This document shows, piece by piece, positions 25,509 through 35,188 of a stretch of 42,988 nt of DNA; the stretch's first letter is position 1; every line of letters starts with the position of its first letter. The DNA comes from Chroococcus sp. FPU101. GTDB taxonomy: Bacteria; Cyanobacteriota; Cyanobacteriia; Cyanobacteriales; Microcystaceae. The stretch is taken from the NCBI RefSeq assembly GCF_017312365.1, contig NZ_BLJI01000037.1, positions 1 through 42,988 of the forward strand, in the 5' to 3' direction. The translations under genes were made by a program, and so were the position numbers. Below the pieces are notes generated by a model. The model was given only the letters and a program-made list of their open reading frames with translations, did not search any database and had not been told where the DNA came from.

Positions 25509-26828
25509 ATGGTCGTCAGTCGAGATAAAACTCCCACGGCGCAAGAAACCTTTTTGCAAATGGCACAAGCGGCAGGCCTAAGAGGTCGGCTGCTTGTTAC
25601 CCTTGGATTATTGATTTTAGTTCGTTTAGGTATTTTTATTCCCTTACCTGGAATTGATCGGACTAAATTTCTCTCACTGATTCAAGGTAACGCGGCATTA
25701 GGTTTTTTAGATATTTTTACTGGAGGCGGTCTATCTACCCTGGGTATTTTTGCCTTGGGTATTTTGCCATATATCAACGCATCAATTATCATGCAGTTGC
25801 TAACTCAGGCTATCCCCTCTTTAGAAGATTTACAAAAAAATGAAGGAGAAGCAGGACGGCGAAAAATTTCCCAAATTACTCGCTATGTGGCGTTAGGATG
25901 GGCTATTATTCAAAGTTTAGGAATTGCGATCGGCTTACTCGCTTCTAATGATATTATTCCTAATACATTTTTCCCGATTTTTACCACAGTAGTCGCTCTC
26001 ACGGCAGGCTCAATGTTTGTCATGTGGATCTCAGAACTAATTACCGAACGTGGCATCGGGAACGGAGCATCTTTATTAATTTTTGTTAACATTGTTGCTG
26101 TTTTACCTAAAACCCTTGGTGATACGATTACTTATGCTCAACAAGGGGGACGACAAGCGATCGCTCAAGTAGTGATTTTGTTATTAGTCTTCCTCGCCAT
26201 GATTATCGGGATCGTTTTCGTTCAAGAAGGAACTCGTCGTATCCCAATCGTTTCAGCCCGTCGTCAGGTAGGAGGCCGAGTCTACCGCGAACGTGCTAAT
26301 TATCTTCCGTTACGCCTTAATCAAGGCGGTGTTATGCCGATTATTTTCGCTTCAGCCGTTTTGATTTTACCTTTTCAGTTAGCCCGCAGTATTCCTACAG
26401 GTAATCCCGTAGGTTCGGCGGTTGCTCAAATTGCTAATGTTCTAAGTCCTGGCAGTTGGGCTTATATTTTGTTTTACTGCCTGATGATTTTCTTTTTTAG
26501 TTTCTTCTACTCGTCTTTGATCGTTAACCCGAAAGATATGTCCCAAAACTTGAAAAAAATGGGTACCAGTATTCCAGGGATACGACCAGGAACCGCAACC
26601 AGCAATTATTTAGAAGGTGTACTTAATCGTTTGACCTTCCTCGGTGCCATCTTTTTAAGTCTAGTTGCGACGTTACCGAGTTTGGTAGAAAGAGCGACCA
26701 ATGTTCCAACTTTCCAAGGATTTGGCGCAACCTCTCTTCTAATTTTAGTTGGGGTCGCGATCGATACAGCAAAACAGATTCAAACTTATGTCATCTCTCA
26801 ACGTTATGAGGGGATGATTAAACAATAA
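25509..26828 (+). CDS. secY: Protein translocase subunit SecY
   Basis: Channel-forming subunit of the Sec translocon in the cytoplasmic and, in cyanobacteria, thylakoid membranes. At 439 residues it shows the ten-TM pattern and signatures ILVRLGIFIPLPGID, ALGILPYINASIIMQLL, the cytoplasmic loop GRRKISQITRY, ITERGIGNGASLLIFVNI, the basic loop VQEGTRRIPI and C-terminal FFSFFYSSLIVNPKDMSQNL. Located in the usual place after rplO and before adk. A terminator-like hairpin follows within 40 bp of the stop. Confidence 0.98.
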   Translation: MVVSRDKTPTAQETFLQMAQAAGLRGRLLVTLGLLILVRLGIFIPLPGIDRTKFLSLIQGNAALGFLDIFTGGGLSTLGIFALGILPYINASIIMQLLTQAIPSLEDLQKNEGEAGRRKISQITRYVALGWAIIQSLGIAIGLLASNDIIPNTFFPIFTTVVALTAGSMFVMWISELITERGIGNGASLLIFVNIVAVLPKTLGDTITYAQQGGRQAIAQVVILLLVFLAMIIGIVFVQEGTRRIPIVSARRQVGGRVYRERANYLPLRLNQGGVMPIIFASAVLILPFQLARSIPTGNPVGSAVAQIANVLSPGSWAYILFYCLMIFFFSFFYSSLIVNPKDMSQNLKKMGTSIPGIRPGTATSNYLEGVLNRLTFLGAIFLSLVATLPSLVERATNVPTFQGFGATSLLILVGVAIDTAKQIQTYVISQRYEGMIKQ

Positions 26829-26840
26829 ATCGTTTTTGCG

Positions 26841-26866
26841 GGGTAGGGATCACACCTGCCCTTTTT
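26841..26866 (+). terminator. Intrinsic terminator or attenuator after secY
   Basis: GGGTAGG (26841-26847) pairs with CCTGCCC (26855-26861), one pair being G-U, around a 7-nt loop; TTTTT follows at once (26862-26866). It lies inside the cluster, 12 bp after secY and before adk, so it may attenuate, not stop, downstream transcription. Confidence 0.6.
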
Positions 26867-26906
26867 CGCTCAATAAAAAGTTCAAATTAAAACAATAGGT
26901 TTTTCA

Positions 26907-27464
26907 ATGGCAACAGGAGTAATTTTTTTAGGCCCGCCTGGTTCAGGAAAGGGAACACAAGCCGAAATATTAGCAAAATTGTTAGATATTCCACATATTT
27001 CAACTGGGGAAATTCTTAGAAGTGCGATCGCTAACTCCACTCCTCTAGGACAAAAAGCAAAAGGCTACATGGATCAAGGAGAATTAGTTCCTAATGAATT
27101 AATTCTCGACATGGTACGGGAACGACTTCATGATCAAGACATTCAAAAAGGTTGGATCTTAGATGGTTTTCCCCGCAGTGTTTCTCAAGCTACTTTTTTA
27201 GATGAGCTTTTAGGCGAAATTAATTATGCTGCTCCGTGTGTGATTGATTTAGAAGTTCCCCATGACGTTTTAATTGATCGATTATTAAAACGCGGTCGTC
27301 AAGATGATACCGAAGAAACCATTAGACGACGTTTAGAAGTGTATCATGAGCAAACCGAACCCGTTACCGACTACTATCGACGCAAAGGAAACTTACATAT
27401 CGTTGATGGAAATAGAGGTACTAATGAAGTCACTCAATCTTTAAAAGATATTGTACAGAACTAA
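26907..27464 (+). CDS. adk: Adenylate kinase
   Basis: Catalyses ATP + AMP to 2 ADP in the cytoplasm. The P-loop GPPGSGKGTQ lies at residues 9-18, followed by PHISTGEILR (AMP binding), ILDGFPRS and the LID region RGRQDDTEETIRRRLEVY. The 185-residue length indicates the short form without the zinc-type LID insertion, common in cyanobacteria. secY-adk-infA is a conserved order. 157 bp separate its stop from the infA start. Confidence 0.97.
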   Translation: MATGVIFLGPPGSGKGTQAEILAKLLDIPHISTGEILRSAIANSTPLGQKAKGYMDQGELVPNELILDMVRERLHDQDIQKGWILDGFPRSVSQATFLDELLGEINYAAPCVIDLEVPHDVLIDRLLKRGRQDDTEETIRRRLEVYHEQTEPVTDYYRRKGNLHIVDGNRGTNEVTQSLKDIVQN

Positions 27465-27621
27465 TTCAAAGCTAAACTGAGTCGCTAGTTACGGTGGCTA
27501 GTAAAATTTTGCTAAGATCAATTTAAGACGGATCAGCTAAAATAGGGCAAATCAATGCTCAACACATGATTAAATGTTTTTCCGTCGCTTATTTATTATC
27601 TCAAACCCGAGGAATTGTACT

Positions 27622-27849
27622 TTGTCCAAACAAGACTTAATCGAAATGGAAGGAACGGTTACCGAATCCTTACCCAATGCGATGTTTAGAGTTGATTTAG
27701 ATAACGGATTTAACGTCTTAGCCCATATTTCGGGCAAGATTCGCCGCAACTATATCAAAATTTTACCAGGGGATCGGGTCAAAGTAGAACTAACCCCCTA
27801 TGACCTGAGCAAAGGTCGGATTACTTATCGACTCAAAAATAAAAAATAA
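27622..27849 (+). CDS. infA: Translation initiation factor IF-1
   Basis: IF-1 (75 residues from the chosen start) is an OB-fold protein occupying the ribosomal A site during initiation. The sequence [20 protein letters not shown], then [18 protein letters not shown] and [14 protein letters not shown] is diagnostic. The open frame runs back to an ATG at 27574, but GAGGA at 27609-27613 lies 8 nt before TTG 27622 and the family N-terminus is (M)SKQDLIE, so TTG 27622 is the likely start and the extra 16 residues are an artefact of the longer frame. Confidence 0.94.
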   Translation: MSKQDLIEMEGTVTESLPNAMFRVDLDNGFNVLAHISGKIRRNYIKILPGDRVKVELTPYDLSKGRITYRLKNKK

Positions 27850-27898
27850 AATTTTCAGAGGAACTAGCTTGGTTTCAAAAATAGTTTTATTATATAAG

Positions 27899-27928
27899 AT
27901 GACAATCACCTTAATTTACTGATATAAT
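27899..27928 (+). promoter_or_regulatory. Internal promoter ahead of rpmJ
   Basis: ATGACA (27899-27904), an 18-bp spacer and a perfect TATAAT (27923-27928) lie in the 114-bp infA-rpmJ gap. Start near 27935 would give separate transcription of rpmJ-rpsM-rpsK-rpoA-rplQ and beyond. Confidence 0.55.
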
Positions 27929-27963
27929 AAAAAGCTTGCAGTGTTGCCATTAATGAATTAGGC

Positions 27964-28077
27964 ATGAAAGTTAGAGCGTCAGTCAAAAAAATGTGTGAAA
28001 AGTGCCGTGTAATCAGACGACGCGGCCGAGTGATGGTAATTTGTACTAACCCCAAACATAAACAACGTCAAGGTTAG
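27964..28077 (+). CDS. rpmJ: 50S ribosomal protein L36
   Basis: A 37-residue zinc-ribbon protein at the 23S rRNA core, easily missed because it is so short. It starts [14 protein letters not shown] and ends NPKHKQRQG; the zinc ligands C11, C14, C27 and H32 are all present, so this is the zinc-binding (C+) form. It has the usual infA-rpmJ-rpsM position. ATG 27964, TAG 28075-28077. Confidence 0.97.
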   Translation: MKVRASVKKMCEKCRVIRRRGRVMVICTNPKHKQRQG

Positions 28078-28140
28078 TTGATTTCATCATAAACGATCGT
28101 TTGGTTATAGACAACAAAAAAACAAAGGGAGTAATAACGC

Positions 28141-28524
28141 GTGGCAAGGATCTCAGGTGTAGACCTACCCCGCGATAAGCGTGTGGAAATCGCACTAACT
28201 TATCTATACGGGATTGGTCTAACTCGTTCACAAGAAGTTTTAGCAAATACGGGTGTCAATCCAGACACTAGAGTCAAAGATCTAACAGACGAAGAAGTTG
28301 CCAATCTTCGAGCATACATTGAAACCAACTTTGAAATCGAAGGTGATTTGAGACGGTTGGAGGCAATGAATATTAAGCGGCTGGCGGATATTGGTACCTA
28401 TCGAGGTCGTCGCCACCGTTTAGGGCTACCGGTACGAGGACAACGAACCCGAACAAATGCCCGGACTCGTCGAGGCAGACGGGTAACCGTAGCTGGGAAG
28501 AAAAAAGCACCAGCTAAGAAATAA
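28141..28524 (+). CDS. rpsM: 30S ribosomal protein S13
   Basis: S13 (127 residues) of the 30S head forms intersubunit bridges B1a/b and touches P-site tRNA. Motifs: [31 protein letters not shown] and the basic end [20 protein letters not shown] with the [13 protein letters not shown] tail. Initiates at GTG 28141, with AGGGAG upstream (28128-28133). Confidence 0.98.
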   Translation: MARISGVDLPRDKRVEIALTYLYGIGLTRSQEVLANTGVNPDTRVKDLTDEEVANLRAYIETNFEIEGDLRRLEAMNIKRLADIGTYRGRRHRLGLPVRGQRTRTNARTRRGRRVTVAGKKKAPAKK

Positions 28525-28569
28525 AACTTTGTTGACTCTATCTAGTTCCTTTTATTTAAGTAAAGTACT

Positions 28570-28962
28570 ATGGCGCGACCAACTAAAAAAAGTGGGCCGA
28601 AAAAAGCAAAAAAAAACGTACCGAACGGCGTTGCTCATATTCAGTCCACCTTCAATAACACAATTGTTACTATCTCAGATACCAAAGGAGATGTCATCTC
28701 TTGGGCTTCGGCTGGCTCAAGTGGCTTCAAAGGAGCCAAAAAAGGAACCCCATTTGCGGCTCAAACCGCAGCCGACAACGCAGCACGTAGAGCCATTGAA
28801 CAGGGAATGCGTCAGTTAGAAGTCATGGTAAGTGGCCCTGGTGCGGGACGAGAAACCGCAATTCGAGCCTTACAAGGTGCAGGAATTGAAATCACCCTGA
28901 TTCGTGATGTAACACCCATTCCTCATAATGGCTGTCGTCCCCCGAAACGGAGGAGAGTCTAG
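28570..28962 (+). CDS. rpsK: 30S ribosomal protein S11
   Basis: S11 (130 residues) lies on the 30S platform near the E site. Motifs: [39 protein letters not shown] and the hallmark [17 protein letters not shown] end. rpsD (S4), present after rpsK in E. coli, is absent. The 81-bp gap to rpoA carries period-7 repeats. Confidence 0.98.
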   Translation: MARPTKKSGPKKAKKNVPNGVAHIQSTFNNTIVTISDTKGDVISWASAGSSGFKGAKKGTPFAAQTAADNAARRAIEQGMRQLEVMVSGPGAGRETAIRALQGAGIEITLIRDVTPIPHNGCRPPKRRRV

Positions 28963-28965
28963 AGA

Positions 28966-29010
28966 TTAGTCATAGGTCAAGAGTCAAAATGACAAAAGAC
29001 AAAAGACAAA
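28966..29010 (+). repeat. Degenerate heptamer repeats between rpsK and rpoA
   Basis: A run with period 7 (AGTCATA, GGTCAAG, AGTCAAA, ATGACAA, AAGACAA, AAGACAA) fills the first half of the rpsK-rpoA spacer. The GTC-bearing first half is partly complementary to the GAC-bearing second half, so a weak hairpin is possible. A normal GGGAGG follows before rpoA. Confidence 0.6.
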
Positions 29011-29043
29011 TCGAGAAAGACGGCAAACAAGGGAGGTCATGCG

Positions 29044-29988
29044 GTGGCGCAATTTCAAATTGAATGTGTAGAGTCTAAAACTCAAAAAAATCAAAGTCAA
29101 TATAGTAAGTTTGTTCTAGAGCCTCTCGAACGTGGCCAAGGGACAACTGTTGGTAATGCCTTAAGACGGGTATTACTGTCCAATTTAGAAGGAGCAGCCG
29201 TAACAGCGATTCGGATTGCTGGGGTTAATCATGAATTTGCCACAGTTGATGGCGTTCGCGAAGATGTCATGGAACTCATGTTAAACATGAAGGAAATTGT
29301 CTTCAAAAGTCATACCCATCAAACGCAAATCGGTCGTTTAGTAGCGACCGGCCCTGCAACAGTTGTCGCTGGACAATTTGAAATTCCTTCAGAAGTTGAA
29401 ATAGTTGACCCAAATCAATACGTGGCAACTTTGGCGACTGGTTCCAAACTAGAAATGGAATTTAAAGTCGAGAAAGGAAAAGGCTATCGGGCTATAGAAC
29501 GGGGTAAAGATGACAATAGTTCTCTCGATTTTCTGCAAATTGACTCGGTATTTATGCCAGTAACCAAAGTTAATTACAGCGTCGAAGATATACGCGGTGA
29601 AGGTAACCTACCCAAAGATCGATTGATCCTAGAAATTTGGACAAACGGCAGCGTTAACCCCAAAGAAGCTTTATCTCAAGCCTCAGAAATTGTCGTCAGT
29701 TTGTTTAATCCCTTAAAAGATCTTAACGAACTTGATACAATTCAGCCTGACTATCCAGACGACGTTAACCCAGAAAGTCAGATCCCGATCGAAGAATTAC
29801 AGCTATCGGTACGGGCGTACAATTGTCTAAAACGCGCTCAAATCAATACCGTAGCCGATCTTCTCGATTACAGCCAAGAAGACCTTTTAGAAATTAAAAA
29901 CTTTGGTCAAAAATCGGCTGAAGAAGTGATTGAAGCCCTGCAAAAGCGGCTAGGAATCACACTACCTCAAGAAAAAAGTAAACCATAA
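29044..29988 (+). CDS. rpoA: DNA-directed RNA polymerase subunit alpha
   Basis: The alpha subunit (314 residues) dimerises to scaffold RNA polymerase. The N-terminal domain shows VLEPLERGQGTTVGNALRRV and VLLSNLEGAAVTAIRI. The alpha-CTD (about 245-305) has IPIEELQLSVRAYNCLKRAQ and the helix-hairpin-helix DLLEIKNFGQKSAEEVIEAL that binds UP elements. Starts at GTG 29044 with GGGAGG at 29031-29036. Position between rpsK and rplQ is conserved. Confidence 0.98.
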   Translation: MAQFQIECVESKTQKNQSQYSKFVLEPLERGQGTTVGNALRRVLLSNLEGAAVTAIRIAGVNHEFATVDGVREDVMELMLNMKEIVFKSHTHQTQIGRLVATGPATVVAGQFEIPSEVEIVDPNQYVATLATGSKLEMEFKVEKGKGYRAIERGKDDNSSLDFLQIDSVFMPVTKVNYSVEDIRGEGNLPKDRLILEIWTNGSVNPKEALSQASEIVVSLFNPLKDLNELDTIQPDYPDDVNPESQIPIEELQLSVRAYNCLKRAQINTVADLLDYSQEDLLEIKNFGQKSAEEVIEALQKRLGITLPQEKSKP

Positions 29989-30021
29989 TATCCTATCTTA
30001 TTCATAGTCGGAGAAAGGAAA

Positions 30022-30372
30022 ATGCGTCATCGCTGTCGAGTACCTCAACTAGGACTACCGGCCGATCAACGCAAAGCTCTATTGCGGGCTTTAGCAACTG
30101 AAGTGATCCGCCACGGTCAAATCAAAACCACTAAAACCAGAGCCAAAGCGGTTCAAAGTGAAGTGGAAAGAATGATAACTTTAGCTAAAGATGGCTCTCT
30201 TGCTGCTCGGCGAGAGGCTTTAAGCTATATATACGATAAACAACTTGTACATCGCCTGTTTGAACAAGCCCCAGAGCGTTATCGCACTCGTAAAGGTGGC
30301 TATACCCGTGTACTGCGGACACTGCCCCGCCGAGGTGACAACTCAGAAATGGCGATCCTAGAACTGGTGTAA
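30022..30372 (+). CDS. rplQ: 50S ribosomal protein L17
   Basis: L17 (116 residues) lies near the tunnel exit. Motifs: [40 protein letters not shown] and [20 protein letters not shown], ending in the [14 protein letters not shown] signature. GGAGAAAGG precedes the ATG. truA follows 15 bp later. Confidence 0.98.
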   Translation: MRHRCRVPQLGLPADQRKALLRALATEVIRHGQIKTTKTRAKAVQSEVERMITLAKDGSLAARREALSYIYDKQLVHRLFEQAPERYRTRKGGYTRVLRTLPRRGDNSEMAILELV

Positions 30373-30387
30373 GGTTAGATTGGGTGA

Positions 30388-31212
30388 ATGTTGAGCGCGA
30401 CTCCAAAAAGTGAACGAGTTGCCCTAGTGATTCAATATCTAGGGACAAATTATTATGGATGGCAACGCCAACCCCATCATCGTAGCATTCAAGAGGAGAT
30501 CGAAAATGCGATCGCAAGTGTCTTGAATCATCCCGTAACCCTTCATGGAGCAGGAAGAACTGACACTGGCGTACACGCTGCGGCTCAAGTAGCCCATTTT
30601 GACCACATCAGCCCGATTCCTGCTGATCGCTGGGCAGATGTTTTGAACACTCGTTTAGAAAGCGATGATCTGCTCATTCGAGCCTCAGCACAAGTTCCCC
30701 CAACATGGCACGCTCGGTTCTCGGCACTATGGCGACGTTATCGGTACACCATCTATACAGATAAACGGCCCAACCTGTTTATCAGTCCATATAGCTGGCA
30801 CTACTACCGCGAACCCCTAGAAACCGAACTGATCCAAGCTGCACTTACCCCCTTACTGGGAAAACATCACCTAGCCGCTTTCCAAAGAGCGGGATCGCGT
30901 CGCCAGCATTCCTGGGTAGAAATTCAAGACGTAGAATGTCACCGCAATGGTTCATTAATTCGTCTGGAGATTCAAGCAAATGGCTTTTTGTATGGAATGG
31001 TAAGACTGCTTGTCGGAATGCTCGTCGAAGTTGGCAGTGGTAAGCGATCGCTAGAAAACTTTACTCAGATCTGGGTCAAAGAACGGCGAGAGGAAGTTAA
31101 ATACGCAGCCCCAGCGAAAGGCTTATGCTTATTGCGAGTCGGTTATCCAGAATTTCCTTTCCCTAAACACCTTTGGTATGATGCTCAACCTTTATTTAGT
31201 CTTCGAGCTTAA
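30388..31212 (+). CDS. truA: tRNA pseudouridine(38-40) synthase TruA
   Basis: Converts uridines 38-40 in the anticodon stem-loop of tRNAs to pseudouridine. The 274-residue protein has YLGTNYYGWQRQP, the catalytic-Asp motif GAGRTDTGVHA, the RARFSA-like HARFSALWRRYRY and C-terminal FLYGMVRLLVGMLVEVGSGK. Placed within the ribosomal operon between rplQ and rplM, a conserved cyanobacterial arrangement that couples tRNA modification to ribosome synthesis. An HIP1 octamer lies inside the gene. Confidence 0.97.
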   Translation: MLSATPKSERVALVIQYLGTNYYGWQRQPHHRSIQEEIENAIASVLNHPVTLHGAGRTDTGVHAAAQVAHFDHISPIPADRWADVLNTRLESDDLLIRASAQVPPTWHARFSALWRRYRYTIYTDKRPNLFISPYSWHYYREPLETELIQAALTPLLGKHHLAAFQRAGSRRQHSWVEIQDVECHRNGSLIRLEIQANGFLYGMVRLLVGMLVEVGSGKRSLENFTQIWVKERREEVKYAAPAKGLCLLRVGYPEFPFPKHLWYDAQPLFSLRA

Positions 31213-31218
31213 CTCAAA

Positions 31219-31677
31219 ATGAACAACAAAACACCCCTACCCGATCTCAATACCCTAGAAAAAAAATGGTATGTCATCGATGCGGCTGATCAACGCTTAG
31301 GCCGTCTCGCCTCCGAAATTGCCATGATTTTACGGGGCAAAAACAAACCCACCTACACCCCTCACCTCGATACAGGTGATTTTGTCGTCGTGATCAACGC
31401 AGAAAAAGTCGTTGTCACTGGCAAAAAAGGTGAACAAAAGCTCTATCGCCGTAACTCTGGGCGACCTGGTGGTATGAAAGTCGAATCTTTTAATAAACTA
31501 CAAGCTCGTCTTCCCGAAAGAATTATTGAGCAAGCTGTTAAAGGAATGTTACCTAAAAATACATTAGGTCGCCAACTGTTTACCAAATTAAAAGTTTATG
31601 CAGGTGACAGTCATCCGCATCAAGCTCAACAACCCGAAACTTTAGCAATTAATACGATTCCCGGTGGAGATAACTAA
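31219..31677 (+). CDS. rplM: 50S ribosomal protein L13
   Basis: L13 (152 residues) is an early 50S assembly protein. Motifs: [40 protein letters not shown] and [20 protein letters not shown] with the [14 protein letters not shown] end. Its stop overlaps the rpsI start in a TAATG arrangement (1-bp overlap), indicating coupled translation. Confidence 0.98.
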   Translation: MNNKTPLPDLNTLEKKWYVIDAADQRLGRLASEIAMILRGKNKPTYTPHLDTGDFVVVINAEKVVVTGKKGEQKLYRRNSGRPGGMKVESFNKLQARLPERIIEQAVKGMLPKNTLGRQLFTKLKVYAGDSHPHQAQQPETLAINTIPGGDN

Positions 31678-32090
31678 TGCAAGCTACAGATACTAAAGAT
31701 AGAGTCGTTTACTGGGGAACTGGTCGCCGTAAGTCTTCCGTTGCAAGTGTTCGCCTTGTTCCAGGAAGTGGTCAAATTACCGTTAATGGTCGTCCTGGTG
31801 AAATTCACTTTAACCGTTTACCTAATTATTTACAATCTGTTAAAGCTCCTTTAGAAACTTTGGGTTTAGAAAACGAATACGATATCATCGTTAAAGCCGA
31901 AGGCGGTGGTCTAACAGGTCAAGCAGATGCCGTAAAATTGGGTGTTGCTCGTGCTTTGTGTCAACTCGCTCCCGAAAATCGCCAACCTCTAAAAACAGAA
32001 GGTTATCTAACCCGCGACCCCAGAGCCAAAGAGCGTAAAAAATACGGTTTACATAAAGCTCGGAAAGCTCCTCAATACTCTAAACGATAA
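31677..32090 (+). CDS. rpsI: 30S ribosomal protein S9
   Basis: S9 (137 residues) reaches P-site tRNA with its C-terminal tail. Motifs: [39 protein letters not shown] and the tail [18 protein letters not shown], with the family's terminal Lys-Arg. It overlaps the rplM stop by one base; rpmE follows after 30 bp. Confidence 0.98.
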   Translation: MQATDTKDRVVYWGTGRRKSSVASVRLVPGSGQITVNGRPGEIHFNRLPNYLQSVKAPLETLGLENEYDIIVKAEGGGLTGQADAVKLGVARALCQLAPENRQPLKTEGYLTRDPRAKERKKYGLHKARKAPQYSKR

Positions 32091-32120
32091 AATAGATATA
32101 AGAACGAGGACAAAAAAACA

Positions 32121-32375
32121 ATGCCTAAAGATAATATCCATCCTACTTGGTACCCAGAAGCCAAAGTTATTTGTAACGGTGAAGTCGTCATGACCACTGG
32201 TTCAACTCAACCTGAAATTCATGTGGAAGTTTGGTCGGGAAATCATCCCTTTTTTACTGGAACCCAAAAAATTATTGACGCAGAAGGAAGAGTTGATCGC
32301 TTTCTTCGTAAATATGGCATGGTTGAAAGAGGCGGTAAAAAAAATAATAAAGCTGCTGATGCCGACAACAAATAG
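32121..32375 (+). CDS. rpmE: 50S ribosomal protein L31, zinc-free form
   Basis: L31 (84 residues) bridges the 50S central protuberance and 30S head. The match is IHPTWYPEAKVICNG and SGNHPFFTGTQKIIDAEGRV. Only one of the four zinc-site cysteines remains (in VICNG); the CxxC equivalent is WSGN, so it is a C-minus type, as in other cyanobacteria. A C-terminal Lys/Asn-rich tail extends beyond the core. A strong terminator follows 22 bp after its stop. Confidence 0.96.
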   Translation: MPKDNIHPTWYPEAKVICNGEVVMTTGSTQPEIHVEVWSGNHPFFTGTQKIIDAEGRVDRFLRKYGMVERGGKKNNKAADADNK

Positions 32376-32397
32376 CTTAACTTTATACTTAAAATGG

Positions 32398-32428
32398 CCC
32401 AGCAGTTTTCCCCTGCTGGGTTCATTCT
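32398..32428 (+). terminator. Intrinsic terminator ending the ribosomal supercluster
   Basis: A perfect 8-bp stem, CCCAGCAG (32398-32405) with CTGCTGGG (32413-32420), around a 7-nt loop, followed by a T-rich tail. It sits between rpmE and prfA, implying that prfA has its own promoter or relies on read-through. Confidence 0.8.
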
Positions 32429-32472
32429 ATTTACAAATATTAATTAAATTAACTTAAATTTTGGTAATTTCA

Positions 32473-34165
<1,693 letters not shown>

Positions 34166-34178
34166 TATTTAAAGATGA

Positions 34179-34379
34179 TTACTCAAGCTCTACTACATAT
34201 GTATTACCATCGATAGTCACCCGATGACCAGTAGTTAATTTACGTCCGCGTCGTGTTTCGACTAAATCATCAACTAACACTTCACCCCCTTGAATGCGAT
34301 GTTTAGCCTCGCCTCCCGTTTGTACCAGTCCTTTCCATTTCAAAAACTGAGCAAGGGTAATAATTTTATCTTGAGTCAT
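34179..34379 (-). CDS. Small S4-domain RNA-binding protein
   Basis: A 66-residue protein made of a single S4 RNA-binding domain: ITLAQFLKWKGLVQTGGEAK, HRIQGGEVLVDDLVETRRGR and TTGHRVTIDGNTYVVELE. It resembles the YbcJ/YaaA (RlbA) type of stand-alone S4 proteins, which bind structured RNA and may act in ribosome assembly. It sits 13 bp before the DUF99 gene and 10 bp after the DCC gene, so co-transcription is likely. Confidence 0.9.
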   Translation of the reverse strand: MTQDKIITLAQFLKWKGLVQTGGEAKHRIQGGEVLVDDLVETRRGRKLTTGHRVTIDGNTYVVELE

Positions 34380-34389
34380 TTAATTTCCT

Positions 34390-34842
34390 TTATACATTTA
34401 AACGACATCTTCCCGACTGTTGATCCTGTAAGCGTTTCTGACGTTGTGCCGAAATCGTTGTTAAATTGGGTCTTCCTGTTAGAGTCAGCCTTAAATCGGC
34501 CCAAATCCCATAAATACTATCTGCTATCCAACCGATAATCGGAATTTTAGTTAGTGCGTAAACCCAACCCATCCCTAAAACTTCATAAACTCTACGAAAA
34601 ACCTCAACATTTTTAACAATTGTGCCATCGGGTAAAATCGCGTGAATGCGTCCCATCGCCGTTTCGTAATCGATTCCAGCATTTTCATCGGGTGAATAGT
34701 TATCACCAGCGATATCGACAAACTTCACCAAACCTCGTCCCGCATCATGTTTTTCTAAAAAACTGACTTCGCGTAGACACAAAGGACATTCACCATCGTA
34801 GAGTAGTTTAATTTTCCAAGATTTAGTAGTATTAGACATCAT
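34390..34842 (-). CDS. DCC-family (DUF393) thiol-disulfide oxidoreductase-like protein
   Basis: A protein of 150 residues named for its N-terminal YDGECPLCL motif (D-x-x-C-x-x-C). Other features are EVSFLEKHDAGRGLVKFVDI, AMGRIHAILPDGTIVKNVEV and a hydrophobic stretch GWVYALTKIPIIGWIADSIY. Redox activity is predicted from the CxxC only. The open frame extends upstream to TTG 34893, but that adds 17 unconserved residues without a ribosome binding site; tandem ATGs at 34842 and 34839 are the more likely start. First gene of the DCC-S4-DUF99 set. Confidence 0.85.
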   Translation of the reverse strand: MMSNTTKSWKIKLLYDGECPLCLREVSFLEKHDAGRGLVKFVDIAGDNYSPDENAGIDYETAMGRIHAILPDGTIVKNVEVFRRVYEVLGMGWVYALTKIPIIGWIADSIYGIWADLRLTLTGRPNLTTISAQRQKRLQDQQSGRCRLNV

Positions 34843-35010
34843 TTTTCTAAGGGTTTTATCTTTATTGTTCCAAATTTCCTCAAGCTTTGACAACTATTCG
34901 GGGATTTTAAAAGATTCCCTTTTTTTCTACTTATGATGGGACTGACATCCCGAAATCCTCTGGCTTATCGTTGTAGTTAAACTAATACACTCATTGCCAA
35001 GTAACTGACT

Positions 35011-35148
35011 ATGAGCCTCAAGGGATCTAAAATCATTACTTTCTTAATTGCAGCAGTATTATTGATTGTTGCTAATCTCGTTAAAGCGGATAGCAATGTA
35101 AACCCTCATATACAAAATCCGACATTTAATCATCAAGTGACGGATTAA
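35011..35148 (+). CDS. Putative 45-residue secreted or membrane peptide
   Basis: A short frame, not recognised as a known family. It has a basic start (MSLKGSKIITF), a hydrophobic segment at about 8-23 (IITFLIAAVLLIVANL) and a possible signal-peptidase site after VKA (residues 24-26), leaving a polar 19-residue tail (DSNVNPHIQNPTFNHQVTD). It lies alone in the gap between minus-strand genes and is followed directly by a 9-bp hairpin, which supports a transcription unit. No clear Shine-Dalgarno. It could be chance, but the signal-peptide-like layout is suggestive. Confidence 0.45.
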   Translation: MSLKGSKIITFLIAAVLLIVANLVKADSNVNPHIQNPTFNHQVTD

Positions 35149-35179
35149 GCTAGGTTGGAGCAATAACTATAACCTAGCT
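35148..35179. terminator. Hairpin between the 45-residue ORF and the SplB-like gene
   Basis: A perfect 9-bp inverted repeat (AGCTAGGTT at 35148-35156, AACCTAGCT at 35171-35179) with a 14-nt loop. No strong T-tract on either side, but the position between convergent genes fits a bidirectional terminator. Confidence 0.5.
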
Positions 35180-35188
35180 CAATTCTAA

